Both the position numbers and the translations under genes were made by a program. This document shows, piece by piece, positions 9,608 through 19,163 of a DNA stretch of 64,000 nt. The DNA comes from JABWCQ01 sp964587105. Lineage in GTDB: Bacteria; Electryoneota; RPQS01. The notes under the pieces were generated by a model. It had not been told where the DNA came from. It made no database searches and saw only the letters and a program-made list of their open reading frames with translations. The number at the start of each line of letters is the position of its first letter. Positions within the stretch are counted from its first letter, which is position 1. The stretch is taken from contig CAZPKG010000005.1 of assembly GCA_964587105.1 (NCBI GenBank), forward strand, positions 148,155-212,154, in the 5' to 3' direction.

Positions 9608-9716
9608 ACCGGGTCTTAAACCTGCCACAAGTTTCGCATTTCCTCTCTCGTATTCTCTGGATCGGTGTGGTGTCGCCGTCCGAAATCCTATATCTCCTAT
9701 CCGTTCCGGAGGACCC

Positions 9717-11969
9717 ATGCCCCTGTTGACTGCCGTTTTGATTTTGATTTTGAGCCAGGTTGCGTGGGCGGACATGTCCGGCTACGAAGTTGTGGCCAAG
9801 AAACTGACCGTGCCGATTGTGCTGGATGGTCGGATTGAAAAGACTTGGCTGGAAGGCGGCAAGGCCGACAACTTCATCCAACGCGAACCGGGCTACCCCG
9901 CTCCTGTGACTCAGAAGTCTGAAGTCTATGTTTATTACGACGAGAATGCGCTTTATTTTGCGTACATGCTCTATGACACGGCGCCCGACAGCATCGCGGG
10001 CCAGATTCAGCGGCGTGACAACGACTCCAACTCGGACTTCGTTGATCTCTACTTGGACACTTTTCATGATCACCGCACAGGCTATTGGTTCACGGTTACT
10101 GCGGCGGGTGTGCAGGCGGAGGGAACGTTCTTCAGCGAGAATAATCTCTCAAACTCGTGGGATGCTGTCTGGGAATCTGCTGTTGCGATAACCGACAGCG
10201 GCTGGAGCGTTGAGTTGCGAATTCCGTTTCAGATTATGCGGCACGGCGGCCCGCGCGAAGATGGTTGGGGCGTCGCGTTCGCACGCAAGATATATCGCAT
10301 TAACGAAGCAGGGTTCTGGCCGCCGGTTGATCCAGAGATTGGCTGGAAAGCATCGAAAATTGCTACGCTAAGCGGCTTGGACGACATCGCGTCCTCGGCA
10401 CATCTTGAAGTGCTTCCACACGTTGTAGGCCGTTGGGATGCACCGGTCGAGCGCACTGAGGCATATGAACTGGCACAGGAGTTTCGCTCGGAGAACGAAT
10501 GGGAGAACTTGGGTCTAACCTTGAAGTATGTTCCGTCGGCGGCTCTGAGTATTGACGCGGCTTATCAGCCGGACTTCGCGCAGGTTGACGTGGACGAAGC
10601 GGTTATCAATCTTACCGATTATCCAGTTTTTCTATCTGAGAAGCGTCCGTTCTTTCTTGAATCCAAAGAGTACTTTGAAGAGACGCCTTATACGTTTGTC
10701 TATACACGCCGAGTGGCCGATCCTGATTACGGCGGACGTGTAAACTATCAACAAGGGAACATTAAAGCGAGTTTTCTGGCGGGCAAGAATCGTTTGTCGT
10801 ATTTCGACGAGCAATTTGAAACACGCGGACTCTTGCAAGATGCGTTTGTCGGACGTACGACATTAAATTCCGGCAGACATCGTTTCGGTTTGACAGGAAC
10901 GTACCTTAACCAAACCGGATACTCGGCGGCAGCAGCAGGGTTTGACGCAAAATTCCGCTGGCGCGTGCGCGATCAACTCAATCTCTGGTTTGCCGGAGTA
11001 GATCGCAGCGGAACTCCGGTGCAGCATTGGTATCGCGTCACAGAAGTGAGCGATGAACAACCTGTTGAAGCTCGCGTCGGCTACATTCGAGATTATGGCC
11101 CGTTCCGTTCAGAGCTTGCCGCAGCGTTTCGCGGAACGGACTATGACATTAACGATTTGGGGTGGGGTGATCCGTCAAATCAACTCCGACAAGCGCTGTG
11201 GATTGGGGACAACTACTATCTCAAAGGCACCGCGTTCCGTAATGTCGGATTTGACATCAACAGCCTCCGCACAACGTTGACGACGGGCGATGCGGCTGAA
11301 GGTTATGCGAATTTCAATCTCTTCACAACCACGCGCACGAATTGGGATCTTGGCGGCGGCATGGAGTGGGGTGATGATTTTCGCAGACGAAATGTAGGTC
11401 CGGATGGCGGCGAATTTCGCGACAACTTCGGTTCGTTTAATCATGAGTACTACAAATACTTTTGGCATTGGGCGTGGCTTTGGAGCGATCAAACGAAGCC
11501 CTTCCGTTATGGTTCTGACTTCCGCTATCGCACATTCCGCGACGGCAACGCTTTCGGATTTGAGCCTGAAATTTCTTGGCGTCCGCGCTCAAACATCGAA
11601 CTTGGCGCCGAAGTGGATTGGACACGCGTGTGGGATTCGAAGACTTTTGTCGACACGAGCGGCGTACCAGAAGTCGCCGATTTTCGCAATTGGATCCTCA
11701 AAGCCAATTGGTCACCCAGCTTGAAACTCTCTTTCCGCGCAACCGTGCAATGGGTTGAAAAGGAGTGGGAAGATTACGGCACCCCACGTCCCTACAGCGG
11801 TCGCAATCGACTCTATGGCAACTATCTGTTAGCATACAATTGGAGCCCGGGAAGTTGGTGCTATCTCGTGTACGACGAGACTTTCCGCGACGTTGAGACA
11901 CGCGACAACAACGCCCCGAGTGAGCGCACTTTGCGCGCAAAACTAACTTACTTCTTCACGGTGCCGTAG
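9717..11969 (+). CDS. CBM9-like plus DUF5916 outer-membrane protein
   Basis: A 750-residue exported protein. The ATG at 9717 is chosen because GGAGGA (9708-9713) lies just before it and a signal peptide follows (MPLLTAVLILILSQVAWA); the frame is open further upstream but without family-like sequence. Residues about 25-220 resemble a family 9 carbohydrate-binding fold (IVLDGRIEKTWLE, DSNSDFVDLYLDTF, GWSVELRIPF). The rest is rich in alternating aromatic strands and fits a DUF5916-type outer-membrane barrel (DYPVFLSEKRPFFLE). These proteins are common in FCB and related phyla, and their role is not established; sugar binding or uptake is a guess. Confidence 0.8.
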   Translation: MPLLTAVLILILSQVAWADMSGYEVVAKKLTVPIVLDGRIEKTWLEGGKADNFIQREPGYPAPVTQKSEVYVYYDENALYFAYMLYDTAPDSIAGQIQRRDNDSNSDFVDLYLDTFHDHRTGYWFTVTAAGVQAEGTFFSENNLSNSWDAVWESAVAITDSGWSVELRIPFQIMRHGGPREDGWGVAFARKIYRINEAGFWPPVDPEIGWKASKIATLSGLDDIASSAHLEVLPHVVGRWDAPVERTEAYELAQEFRSENEWENLGLTLKYVPSAALSIDAAYQPDFAQVDVDEAVINLTDYPVFLSEKRPFFLESKEYFEETPYTFVYTRRVADPDYGGRVNYQQGNIKASFLAGKNRLSYFDEQFETRGLLQDAFVGRTTLNSGRHRFGLTGTYLNQTGYSAAAAGFDAKFRWRVRDQLNLWFAGVDRSGTPVQHWYRVTEVSDEQPVEARVGYIRDYGPFRSELAAAFRGTDYDINDLGWGDPSNQLRQALWIGDNYYLKGTAFRNVGFDINSLRTTLTTGDAAEGYANFNLFTTTRTNWDLGGGMEWGDDFRRRNVGPDGGEFRDNFGSFNHEYYKYFWHWAWLWSDQTKPFRYGSDFRYRTFRDGNAFGFEPEISWRPRSNIELGAEVDWTRVWDSKTFVDTSGVPEVADFRNWILKANWSPSLKLSFRATVQWVEKEWEDYGTPRPYSGRNRLYGNYLLAYNWSPGSWCYLVYDETFRDVETRDNNAPSERTLRAKLTYFFTVP

Positions 11970-12002
11970 TCGGCGCCTTTGGTTCCGCAATCAAATTAGA
12001 AC

Positions 12003-13511
12003 ATGTCCGAACAAAACGATTCACAAGAACTTTCCGAACTTCTAAGACTACGCCGCGAAAAACTCGATACGCTGCGCAGTCACGGTGTCAATCCTTATCC
12101 CTATTCGTTTGAGAAGACGATTCACATTCCCGAACTGCTGGACAAGTTTGAGAGTGTGCAGGAGTCTGAAGATCATACGGGTCCTGAATTCGCGATTGCA
12201 GGCCGCATTGTATCCGTGAGAATCATGGGCAAGGCGGCTTTTTGTCATATGCGCGACGAATTCGGGCAGATGCAGGTGTATGTTCAGCGCGACAAGATCG
12301 GCGAAGAGGCCTTTGCGCTGTTTAAGCTTTACGATATCTCCGATTGGATCGGCGCTCGCGGAACAGTGTTCCTAACCAAGACAGGCGAGAAGTCGCTTCG
12401 AGCGAGCGAAGTGGTTATGCTCTCCAAGAGCGTCAAACCGCTTCCGGTCGTGAAGCAACAAGGCGATGAAGTGTTCGACGCATTCTCAGATAAAGAGTCC
12501 CGCTATCGCCAACGCTACATTGATTTGGCCGTGAATCCTGAGAATCGCGAAATCTTCAGAGCGCGCGCGAAGATTATTTCGGCGGTACGAGAGTTTCTGG
12601 ATGCGCGCGGCTATCTTGAAGTTGAAACGCCGGCTCTTCAGCCGCTCTATGGTGGTGCGCTCGCGAGACCCTTCAGCACTCATTACAACGCGCTCGACCG
12701 CACGTTTTACATGCGGATTGCTGACGAGTTGTATCTGAAGCGGCTACTCGTGGGCGGGTTTGAAAAAGTTTACGAGATTTGCAAGGACTTCCGCAACGAA
12801 GGTATGGACAGATTCCACAATCCAGAATTCACCATGCTCGAGTTCTACCAAGCCTTTGCGGATTTTGAAATGATTATGAACCTCTCTGAAGAGATGTTCC
12901 GGCACGTGGCGCTGCGCGCACTCGGAACAACGGAGGTGACCTATCAAGGCAAGTCGGTGGATTTCGCAAAGCCGTTTCGACGTGCGCGTTTTTTTGATTT
13001 GTTGAAAGAGGCGACCGGCAAGGATTTGTTGGGGATTCCGCTAAGTGAACTGGGTGAGATTGCAAAATCATTTGAAGTTGAAATCACGCGCGAAATGGGC
13101 GAAGGCAAGATTTTGGATGAGATGATGAAGACGCTCGTGCGTCCCAAGCTTGTGGAGCCGACCTTTATCTACGATTATCCGCTTTCGCTCTCGCCGCTCG
13201 CAAAGAAGCATCGCACCGACCCAAGATTGGTCGAGCGCTTTCAACCGTTTGCCTTGGGCTTTGAATTGGGCAATGCCTTCTCCGAGTTGAACGATCCAAT
13301 CGATCAGCGCGAACGCTTTGAAGCCCAGCGCAAGCTAAAAGAAGCGGGCGACGAAGAGACTCAGCCGATTGACGAGGATTTCCTGAACGCTCTCGAATAC
13401 GGTATGCCCCCCACAGGCGGCATGGGCATTGGCATTGATCGTCTAACGATGTTGATGACTGATCAGGATTCGATCAGAGAAGTTATTTTGTTTCCGCATT
13501 TGAGAAGTTAG
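12003..13511 (+). CDS. lysS: Lysyl-tRNA synthetase, class II
   Basis: Charges tRNA-Lys. The 502-residue length is normal. An N-terminal OB-fold anticodon-binding domain (about 60-150, FAIAGRIVSVRIMGKAAFC) is followed by the class II catalytic core, with motif 2 around FRNEGMDRFHNPEFTMLE and motif 3 at GMPPTGGMGIGIDRLTM. The first ATG in frame matches the family N-terminus. It lies 6 bases before the LolC/E-like gene. Confidence 0.97.
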   Translation: MSEQNDSQELSELLRLRREKLDTLRSHGVNPYPYSFEKTIHIPELLDKFESVQESEDHTGPEFAIAGRIVSVRIMGKAAFCHMRDEFGQMQVYVQRDKIGEEAFALFKLYDISDWIGARGTVFLTKTGEKSLRASEVVMLSKSVKPLPVVKQQGDEVFDAFSDKESRYRQRYIDLAVNPENREIFRARAKIISAVREFLDARGYLEVETPALQPLYGGALARPFSTHYNALDRTFYMRIADELYLKRLLVGGFEKVYEICKDFRNEGMDRFHNPEFTMLEFYQAFADFEMIMNLSEEMFRHVALRALGTTEVTYQGKSVDFAKPFRRARFFDLLKEATGKDLLGIPLSELGEIAKSFEVEITREMGEGKILDEMMKTLVRPKLVEPTFIYDYPLSLSPLAKKHRTDPRLVERFQPFALGFELGNAFSELNDPIDQRERFEAQRKLKEAGDEETQPIDEDFLNALEYGMPPTGGMGIGIDRLTMLMTDQDSIREVILFPHLRS

Positions 13512-13517
13512 CGCTTC

Positions 13518-14735
13518 TTGTCCACCCCATTTTTCATAGCAACACGTTATCTTCGCGCCCGCTCGCATGGCGGGTTTATCTCGTTGATTACCTATTTATC
13601 GGTGGGTGGGGTGACAATTGGCACGGCGGCGCTGATTATTGTGCTGTCGGTGATGAACGGATTTGAAACCGAAGTGCGCGCGCGGATTTTGGGTGCGGAC
13701 GCGCATCTACGACTTGAGACGTTTGATCAGGACGGTTTACCCGCGTGGCAGGACGCAAAGAAGATTGTTCAGGAAGTTCCGGAGGTAACCGGCGCGTCGC
13801 CCTTCATTTTCGAAAAAGGAATGGTGCGCGCGAAGAAGAAAGCCGAGGCGGCGGCCTTTCGCGGTGTGGATGAAACCTCGCTCGCCGAAGTTTCAGACCT
13901 TTCTCAGCACATGAAGTTCGGTAAACTTGAACTAAAACGCGATGGACTGCCCGGAATTGTGTTGGGCAGATTTTTGGCCGAGCGGCTTGATGTTGTGCCG
14001 GGTGACACGGTGGTCGTGTTCTCTCCGGCGGGTGTGACAGGTCCACTCTCAACTCCGCAGGTCAAACAGTTCGTGCTGACCGGAACATTTCAAACGGGGC
14101 TCTTCGAGTTTGACGACGTGTTGGCCTACCTCGATATTGAGACCGCTCAAAAAGTGTTCTTACGCAAGGACAAAGTTGACGGCCTTGAAATCAAGATTGC
14201 CGATATGTTTGCCGCCGATCAAGTGCGCGATAAGATAGAAACCAAATTCAGCGCGGATTTTTTCGTGCGGACCTGGTATGAGTTGCGCTCGACCTTGTTT
14301 TCATGGATGAAAATCGAGAAATGGATGTGGACGGTAATTCTCTCGATTATTATTATCGTGGCGGCGTTCAACATACTTTCGACCTTGATAATGGTTTCAA
14401 TGGAAAAGCGGCGCGATATCGGCATCCTGAAAGCGATGGGGGCGCGTGACAAGGACATTGCGGCGGTGTTTTCGCTGCAAGGATTGATTGTAGGAGTCAG
14501 CGGCGCACTATTCGGAACCGTCTTCGGCTTTGTCATTTGCTTTGGGCAACTTCGATTTAAGTGGATATCGCTTCCTTCAGACATCTATTTTCTCGATGCA
14601 CTCCCTGTTAAAATGATGCCGCTTGATTTTGCCATTGTCATTGTCATTGCAATCTTGCTGGCGTATTTGGGATCGCTCTATCCGGCGCGCAAAGCCTCGA
14701 TGCTCTCACCCGTTGAGGCGATTCGTGAAGGCTAA
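13518..14735 (+). CDS. Lipoprotein-releasing ABC permease, LolC/LolE family
   Basis: A 405-residue permease with one membrane helix near the N-terminus (residues about 20-45), a large periplasmic MacB-PCD-like domain and three helices at the C-terminus. The start (FFIATRYLRARSHGGFISLI) and the MEKRRDIGILKAMGARDKDI coupling segment are diagnostic for LolC/LolE, which extract lipoproteins from the inner membrane. The start codon is TTG. No LolD ATPase gene lies next to it. A single LolC/E-type gene suggests a homodimeric arrangement, or a second subunit elsewhere. Confidence 0.9.
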   Translation: MSTPFFIATRYLRARSHGGFISLITYLSVGGVTIGTAALIIVLSVMNGFETEVRARILGADAHLRLETFDQDGLPAWQDAKKIVQEVPEVTGASPFIFEKGMVRAKKKAEAAAFRGVDETSLAEVSDLSQHMKFGKLELKRDGLPGIVLGRFLAERLDVVPGDTVVVFSPAGVTGPLSTPQVKQFVLTGTFQTGLFEFDDVLAYLDIETAQKVFLRKDKVDGLEIKIADMFAADQVRDKIETKFSADFFVRTWYELRSTLFSWMKIEKWMWTVILSIIIIVAAFNILSTLIMVSMEKRRDIGILKAMGARDKDIAAVFSLQGLIVGVSGALFGTVFGFVICFGQLRFKWISLPSDIYFLDALPVKMMPLDFAIVIVIAILLAYLGSLYPARKASMLSPVEAIREG

Positions 14736-16203
14736 TCCGGCAGCAGAACAGCAGAATTATCCTGCGTGGCTGGTTGTTGTGATTACAGCGGCGGCATTGC
14801 TCGCACGTTTGCCGCTGTTAGATTACAGCTTTTACGGCGACGAAGGGTTTTCTCTGCTTCGGGACAGTTCGCAGCTCATTACGAGCACGGAAGATCGTTT
14901 TCGACCGCTGTTCTTCTCTCTCCTGTATATATGGCGGCAACTCGGTTTTGAAGGTGAAATCGGCCTCAGATTGTTGCCGTTGATTTTTGGCGTCGCGCAG
15001 ATTCCGCTCGCATTTCTTGTAGGCCGCAAGCTTCGTGACGACCGCTTGGGAGTGCTGCTCGCTGTGCTGACAGCGGCGTCACCGATGCTGATTGAGTTTT
15101 CGCAGGAATTGCGAATGTACTCGATGGTGGCGGCAATTGCGCTGGCTCAGATTTATGTGATGCTGTTGATGCTTGAGCGGTTCTCGTGGTGGCGCTGGAG
15201 CGCCTTTGTGTTGGTCGCGCTGCTTGGCGTTTACACGCACCTGCTTTATTGGCTATTTTTGATGGGCGTCACGCTGACATTCTTGCGCGAACGGAAACGA
15301 CTGTCGATTGTGAAAAGCTGGGGCGCGCTGGCCGCTACCGTCTTGCTCTATTTGCCGAATCTGCCTAATCTGATGCGTTTTCAGGAGACTCGCGGCGGCG
15401 AGTATCAAATGGATTTCATCAGTGCGATCCCAAAGCTCCTTGCGGCATTCACGGTCGGATTCAGTTATTTTGACGTCGGTGAGCAGGGAGCCGGTCGCGC
15501 CGTTGGAATGCAAGAGGTAACTGCAAATCTGCCGCTCGTACTATTGGCGCTTGCAGCGGGCTTGGTAATTGTTTGGAAACTAATCTGGTTGCACTTGCGT
15601 AAAGAGGATCGGAACCTGCTGTGGATTGGCCACGAGCTTTTTACCGTTCCGGTTGTCGTTGCAACTCTGGCCAGCGCTGCGACAGGGAAGTATTTTTTGC
15701 AGCCGAAGTATCTGATTTTCTCCGCACCGTTCGCGATCTTGTTTGTCGCGCTGGCCTTTGATGACCTGCGAAACATCTATGGCAGAAAGCTAATGGCTGT
15801 GCTGGGTTCTCTGATTGCTTTTATTGCCTTGGCTCACTATTGGGAACCTATTGAGCATGGTCGAAAGGAAAATTGGCGGACGGCAGCCGAAGTACTTTCA
15901 ACTTCCATAAATGACTCGACTGCATTTGTTGTGCTTCCAGGACATTATCGATTGCTAATCTATTATGCTCCCGGTATTGAGAAACAGTGGGAGCAAATTG
16001 ACGTGCAGGCCGACGCTGCGGCGGCAGAGCGCAGAACAGCGGAGCTTGCCCGGACAAAACGCGACATCTATTATTTGAGACATGACGTTGTTCAGAATTT
16101 GCGGGATCCTGACGACAAAATGATTGCTGCACTAAGCAGATCAGGCAAACCGCTTTCAGTAACGCAACTAAATCCGCGCTTCAAAATATACCGTTGGGGA
16201 TAA
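14725..16203 (+). CDS. GT-C membrane glycosyltransferase (GT39/ArnT-like)
   Basis: A 492-residue protein with roughly ten membrane segments and a soluble C-terminal tail. The acidic pair in the first extracytoplasmic loop (YSFYGDEGFSLL, about residue 35-46) is the metal- or donor-binding feature of GT39/ArnT-like enzymes, which use lipid-phosphate sugars. GTG 14725 is the preferred start: it has GAGG 8 bases upstream and overlaps the LolC/E gene by 11 bases. An upstream start at 14623 would overlap by over 100 bases. The acceptor is unknown. Confidence 0.8.
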   Translation: MKANPAAEQQNYPAWLVVVITAAALLARLPLLDYSFYGDEGFSLLRDSSQLITSTEDRFRPLFFSLLYIWRQLGFEGEIGLRLLPLIFGVAQIPLAFLVGRKLRDDRLGVLLAVLTAASPMLIEFSQELRMYSMVAAIALAQIYVMLLMLERFSWWRWSAFVLVALLGVYTHLLYWLFLMGVTLTFLRERKRLSIVKSWGALAATVLLYLPNLPNLMRFQETRGGEYQMDFISAIPKLLAAFTVGFSYFDVGEQGAGRAVGMQEVTANLPLVLLALAAGLVIVWKLIWLHLRKEDRNLLWIGHELFTVPVVVATLASAATGKYFLQPKYLIFSAPFAILFVALAFDDLRNIYGRKLMAVLGSLIAFIALAHYWEPIEHGRKENWRTAAEVLSTSINDSTAFVVLPGHYRLLIYYAPGIEKQWEQIDVQADAAAAERRTAELARTKRDIYYLRHDVVQNLRDPDDKMIAALSRSGKPLSVTQLNPRFKIYRWG

Positions 16204-16204
16204 G

Positions 16205-16669
16205 ATGCTGCTCTCGCGACCATCCACTTATGCCATTCGCGCGCTCCTGTATTTGGCCAAACAGGATACAACCGACCCGATTCTTGCTCCCACGATTGCG
16301 AGGGAAGAAAACTTGCCGGCTCCGTTTTTGGCTAAACTATTGCGTACGTTATCCGAAGCAAGGATATTGACGTCGAACCGTGGACCGGGCGGAGGCTATC
16401 GGTTGGCCAAGACAGCCGATCAGATTTCGTTGCAGGAGGTTTCGGAGTTGTTCGATGGCGTCACATTGGCCAATGAGTGTTTACTCGGCTATGGAAAGTG
16501 CTCATCGACAACACCGTGTCCCGTCCATACGCTGTGGGGGCCGCGCAAGGAATACATGCAGGAGTTTCTGTCCAGCACAACCATTGCGGGGCTACTTGCG
16601 CTCGATTCCAAACGCCTCGCACCAATCATCGACGAACCTCGACGAGGACGGCGACGGAAGAGTAGTTGA
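16205..16669 (+). CDS. Rrf2-family transcriptional regulator with Fe-S cysteines
   Basis: A 154-residue winged-helix regulator. The N-terminus (STYAIRALLYLA) and the wing (GPGGGYRLAKTADQISLQEV) are typical of Rrf2. Three cysteines at 92, 99 and 105 (ECLLGYGKC, TTPCPVH) match the cluster-binding loop of IscR/NsrR-type members, so it may sense iron-sulphur status, redox or nitric oxide. The lysine/arginine-rich tail (RRGRRRKSS) is unusual. It is the last gene of its strand run, and a terminator follows. Confidence 0.9.
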   Translation: MLLSRPSTYAIRALLYLAKQDTTDPILAPTIAREENLPAPFLAKLLRTLSEARILTSNRGPGGGYRLAKTADQISLQEVSELFDGVTLANECLLGYGKCSSTTPCPVHTLWGPRKEYMQEFLSSTTIAGLLALDSKRLAPIIDEPRRGRRRKSS

Positions 16670-16682
16670 AAAGTTTAGAGAT

Positions 16683-16714
16683 AAGAAGGGCTGTGCAAAT
16701 GCACAGCCCTTCTT
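16683..16714. terminator. Bidirectional intrinsic terminator
   Basis: A near-perfect 15-bp inverted repeat, AAGAAGGGCTGTGCA and its complement, with a very short AA loop. It lies between the convergent Rrf2 (+) and SLBB (-) genes and carries T/A-rich flanks on both strands. Confidence 0.85.
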
Positions 16715-16736
16715 ACGTACCGAATGATCTTCGAGC

Positions 16737-17255
16737 CTAATTCGCGAGGAAGAAGAAGTAATAGACATTCGCCACAATGGCCAGCTGACTGGCGACGGAC
16801 GCGACATCCGAGACCAACTGCCAGGCAGAACCGTGCACGACGATCGTGTCTTCGGGTTTCAAGTCGGGAATCAGCCGTTTGTCGCCGGTCTTGATGTACT
16901 TGCGGACATTGACCGTTATGACGTCTTGCTCGCCTGAATCTTCTTCGCGCACAACTTTGACGTCCGACAATCGCGAACGCGCGCTCGGGCCGCCGGCCAG
17001 AGACATGAGTGCGACAAGATCTGTTTCAGCCGGAACATAGTACTGGCCGGGCCGCTGCACACGTCCCCAGATGTTCACGCGAATCAGCAGTTCATTGGCT
17101 TCATTAAGATAGTACTTGCTGCCTTCGCCAACGCGCTTGACCTGCGGAATTTTGAAAGATGCAGGTCCAACCTGAAGGTCAGATTGTGCGAACAGGCTGC
17201 CGACGGAAAGTGTCAGCAGCAGGAAAAGAAATGAAAACAATCGTGCGAGCCTCAT
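16737..17255 (-). CDS. SLBB-domain secreted protein, polysaccharide-export-like
   Basis: A 172-residue exported protein. The ATG at 17255 is preferred: GGAGG lies 5 bases upstream and a signal peptide follows (MRLARLFSFLFLLLTLSVGS). A GTG at 17276 that overlaps the upstream stop as GTGA is an alternative. Residues about 60-150 form one SLBB-like fold (VNIWGRVQRPGQYYVPAETDLVALMSLAGG), as in Wza-type export proteins. The usual N-terminal poly-export domain is absent, and the protein ends in a hydrophobic segment rich in aromatics. It is the last gene of the porU-porV operon, so it may work at the outer membrane with that system; this is inference. Confidence 0.75.
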   Translation of the reverse strand: MRLARLFSFLFLLLTLSVGSLFAQSDLQVGPASFKIPQVKRVGEGSKYYLNEANELLIRVNIWGRVQRPGQYYVPAETDLVALMSLAGGPSARSRLSDVKVVREEDSGEQDVITVNVRKYIKTGDKRLIPDLKPEDTIVVHGSAWQLVSDVASVASQLAIVANVYYFFFLAN

Positions 17256-17272
17256 TCGGCCTCCGTTTCGAC

Positions 17273-18097
17273 TCACTCTTGATAGATAAATGTTGTGTAC
17301 ATTGCAGATCCGGCCAGCGGAAGGTCGTTTGTTTCCGACGCCGCATAGCTGATCGCATTCAATTGCCAGACATACGTACAGTCGTGAGTCATCGGGGTGA
17401 ACGCACCGTTCACACCTATGGTCAACGCATTAGAGTTTTCGTAGAGCTGCACGTCATAATCCCAAATCAATGAATCCACTCCGTACCACTCTGAATAGAC
17501 TCGTATTTTGTAAAATGACAGATACGTACTGGTGCCGCCAATTGGATAATTCCACATGATCTGCGTGTCGTTGCCCGTACCTTGAACAGACAGATTGTAC
17601 GGATTGTAAATCATACGGTAATACACGGAATCGCTCCATTCCGAGCGATTGCCGGCGGTGTCATACGCCTGTACCTGCCACCAGAAGCCGTGTGTAATTC
17701 CTTGATCATCTGGCGCGAGCAGATTCGCTGGGTCGCCAAACTGATCCTCGCCGCGGTCTATCCAAAACAATACATAGTTGTTGGGTAGTTGGACATTCAT
17801 GGCCAAGTCGGCAACGATGGGCGCTTCACTCGCGCTTGTCGTCTCAGCCCAGCGGCGCACACGGTAGCCTGCAAGATCGTCTTCAGGATTGCGATACCAC
17901 TCGATGCGCGTCCAGTAGTTCCGATCCGTTAGCGTCGGTTCGGCGCGTACTCCCGTTTGAGGATAAATCGCGTCATCGCTGCGCGGCGCCATGCTCGGTT
18001 GCTGAGGCGGAATGTCGTCTCGGCTTTCAGTGTCCTGTCCGCAGCCGACAATCAGCGCAACGACAGAGAAAAGGAACGAGAAATATAGATATTTCAT
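17273..18097 (-). CDS. Putative lipoprotein with fibronectin type III-like folds
   Basis: A 274-residue lipoprotein. The start at 18097 is chosen because a GAGG site precedes it and a lipobox follows (VALIVGC, Cys19); a longer frame upstream has no family-like sequence. Two beta-sandwich regions resemble fibronectin type III repeats (RIEWYRNPEDDLAGYRVRRW; TYVWQLNAISYAASETNDLP). It sits 7 bases after the porV-like gene and before the SLBB gene, which suggests a shared surface role. No enzyme motif is visible. Confidence 0.7.
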   Translation of the reverse strand: MKYLYFSFLFSVVALIVGCGQDTESRDDIPPQQPSMAPRSDDAIYPQTGVRAEPTLTDRNYWTRIEWYRNPEDDLAGYRVRRWAETTSASEAPIVADLAMNVQLPNNYVLFWIDRGEDQFGDPANLLAPDDQGITHGFWWQVQAYDTAGNRSEWSDSVYYRMIYNPYNLSVQGTGNDTQIMWNYPIGGTSTYLSFYKIRVYSEWYGVDSLIWDYDVQLYENSNALTIGVNGAFTPMTHDCTYVWQLNAISYAASETNDLPLAGSAMYTTFIYQE

Positions 18098-18104
18098 GCG
18101 CGCC

Positions 18105-19163
18105 TCACTTAATCTTGATGGACACGCTAACGCGGTGCGTTGTACCCAAGTCACGCGCATAGTAGGCGTAATCCGCGCTCATGCGCCAAAACATGACCCC
18201 TGCACCAGCGGACCACTCGTCATGCCAAAATCCGCCGCGCAGTGCAATGACATTCTCAAAATTATACTCAAGCCCAACGTGGCGGCGGCGTTCGTACCGC
18301 TTTTCCGTTTCATAGGCCAGGGTCATACGGCTGTTGCGTCCCGGCATCTTCTGTTCGAGAGCAACGGAGCTATAGAAGTTCGTCGGAACGGCATCTTTGA
18401 CTCCTTCACCCCAATCAAGTTCGGTGCGGGTAAGGTCTTTTACCACAGCTCCGTAACACAACTTGGCGCGCCAATTTTCTAAGACGATTTCGTCAAGCGG
18501 AAAGCGGAATTGAATTCCTGCATCAGCGCCGATTCCGGTGCCCGAAGATTCACCGAGCTTGTTGTTTAGCAGCTTAAGGTTGACACCCACCGGCATTTCC
18601 AAGGGAACCGTGAAGTACGACCAGCCGAGATCAAGCGTGAACTGATTGTACTTGGCAAATGTAAAGAAGATTGCGGATTCGGTGTCCGAGAATAGGCCCG
18701 CGGGAGACGCTCCGGTGGCCGCCAGATATTCCTGAACCGAGTTGATGAATATAGTATCGCCATCTACAACCACGAAGCGAAACGCCGGCGCGCGCGCCAA
18801 TATTTCAGCGACAGCCAAATCGTAATCGGGATGCTTCTGAATATCCGGCACGCCGAGTCTGACATAGTTAATTGCAAACACGGATCCCGTCACAGGGAGC
18901 GTGACACCGGTTGACGAGAAATTCGCCAAGCCGTCCCACAGATCGGCATACATTCCCGTCGCCTGAATTCCGGTAACGTAACCCATACCTGCGGGATTCC
19001 AGTAGAAGCTCGAACCGTCGTAGGTGTGTGCGGCCATCGCGCCACCCATCGCAATTCCGCGCGCACCAACACCGAGTTCGAGAAACTCCCCTGCGTACTT
19101 CGCGGCATGTGCGGGAATAACGATGATCAACGCAAGAGTGAGGATGCGGATGAGATTCTTCAT
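18105..19163 (-). CDS. PorV/PorQ-family outer-membrane barrel
   Basis: A 352-residue exported barrel protein. A signal peptide (about 1-20) is followed by the family hallmark GEFLELGVGARGIAMGGAM and the NPAG motif (FYWNPAGMG). The remainder alternates as beta strands and ends in a basic strand. PorV in Porphyromonas binds T9SS cargo and shuttles it to the sortase PorU; PorQ is a relative. Its ATG overlaps the PorU-like stop as ATGA. The PorU-then-PorV order also occurs in Porphyromonas, which supports the PorV reading. Confidence 0.85.
   Translation of the reverse strand: MKNLIRILTLALIIVIPAHAAKYAGEFLELGVGARGIAMGGAMAAHTYDGSSFYWNPAGMGYVTGIQATGMYADLWDGLANFSSTGVTLPVTGSVFAINYVRLGVPDIQKHPDYDLAVAEILARAPAFRFVVVDGDTIFINSVQEYLAATGASPAGLFSDTESAIFFTFAKYNQFTLDLGWSYFTVPLEMPVGVNLKLLNNKLGESSGTGIGADAGIQFRFPLDEIVLENWRAKLCYGAVVKDLTRTELDWGEGVKDAVPTNFYSSVALEQKMPGRNSRMTLAYETEKRYERRRHVGLEYNFENVIALRGGFWHDEWSAGAGVMFWRMSADYAYYARDLGTTHRVSVSIKIK

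Noticed and set aside
9540..9716. N-terminal 59-codon extension of the CBM9/DUF5916 gene
   Set aside because: A ribosome site and signal peptide define the start at 9717; the extension has no family similarity and overlaps the SDR gene.
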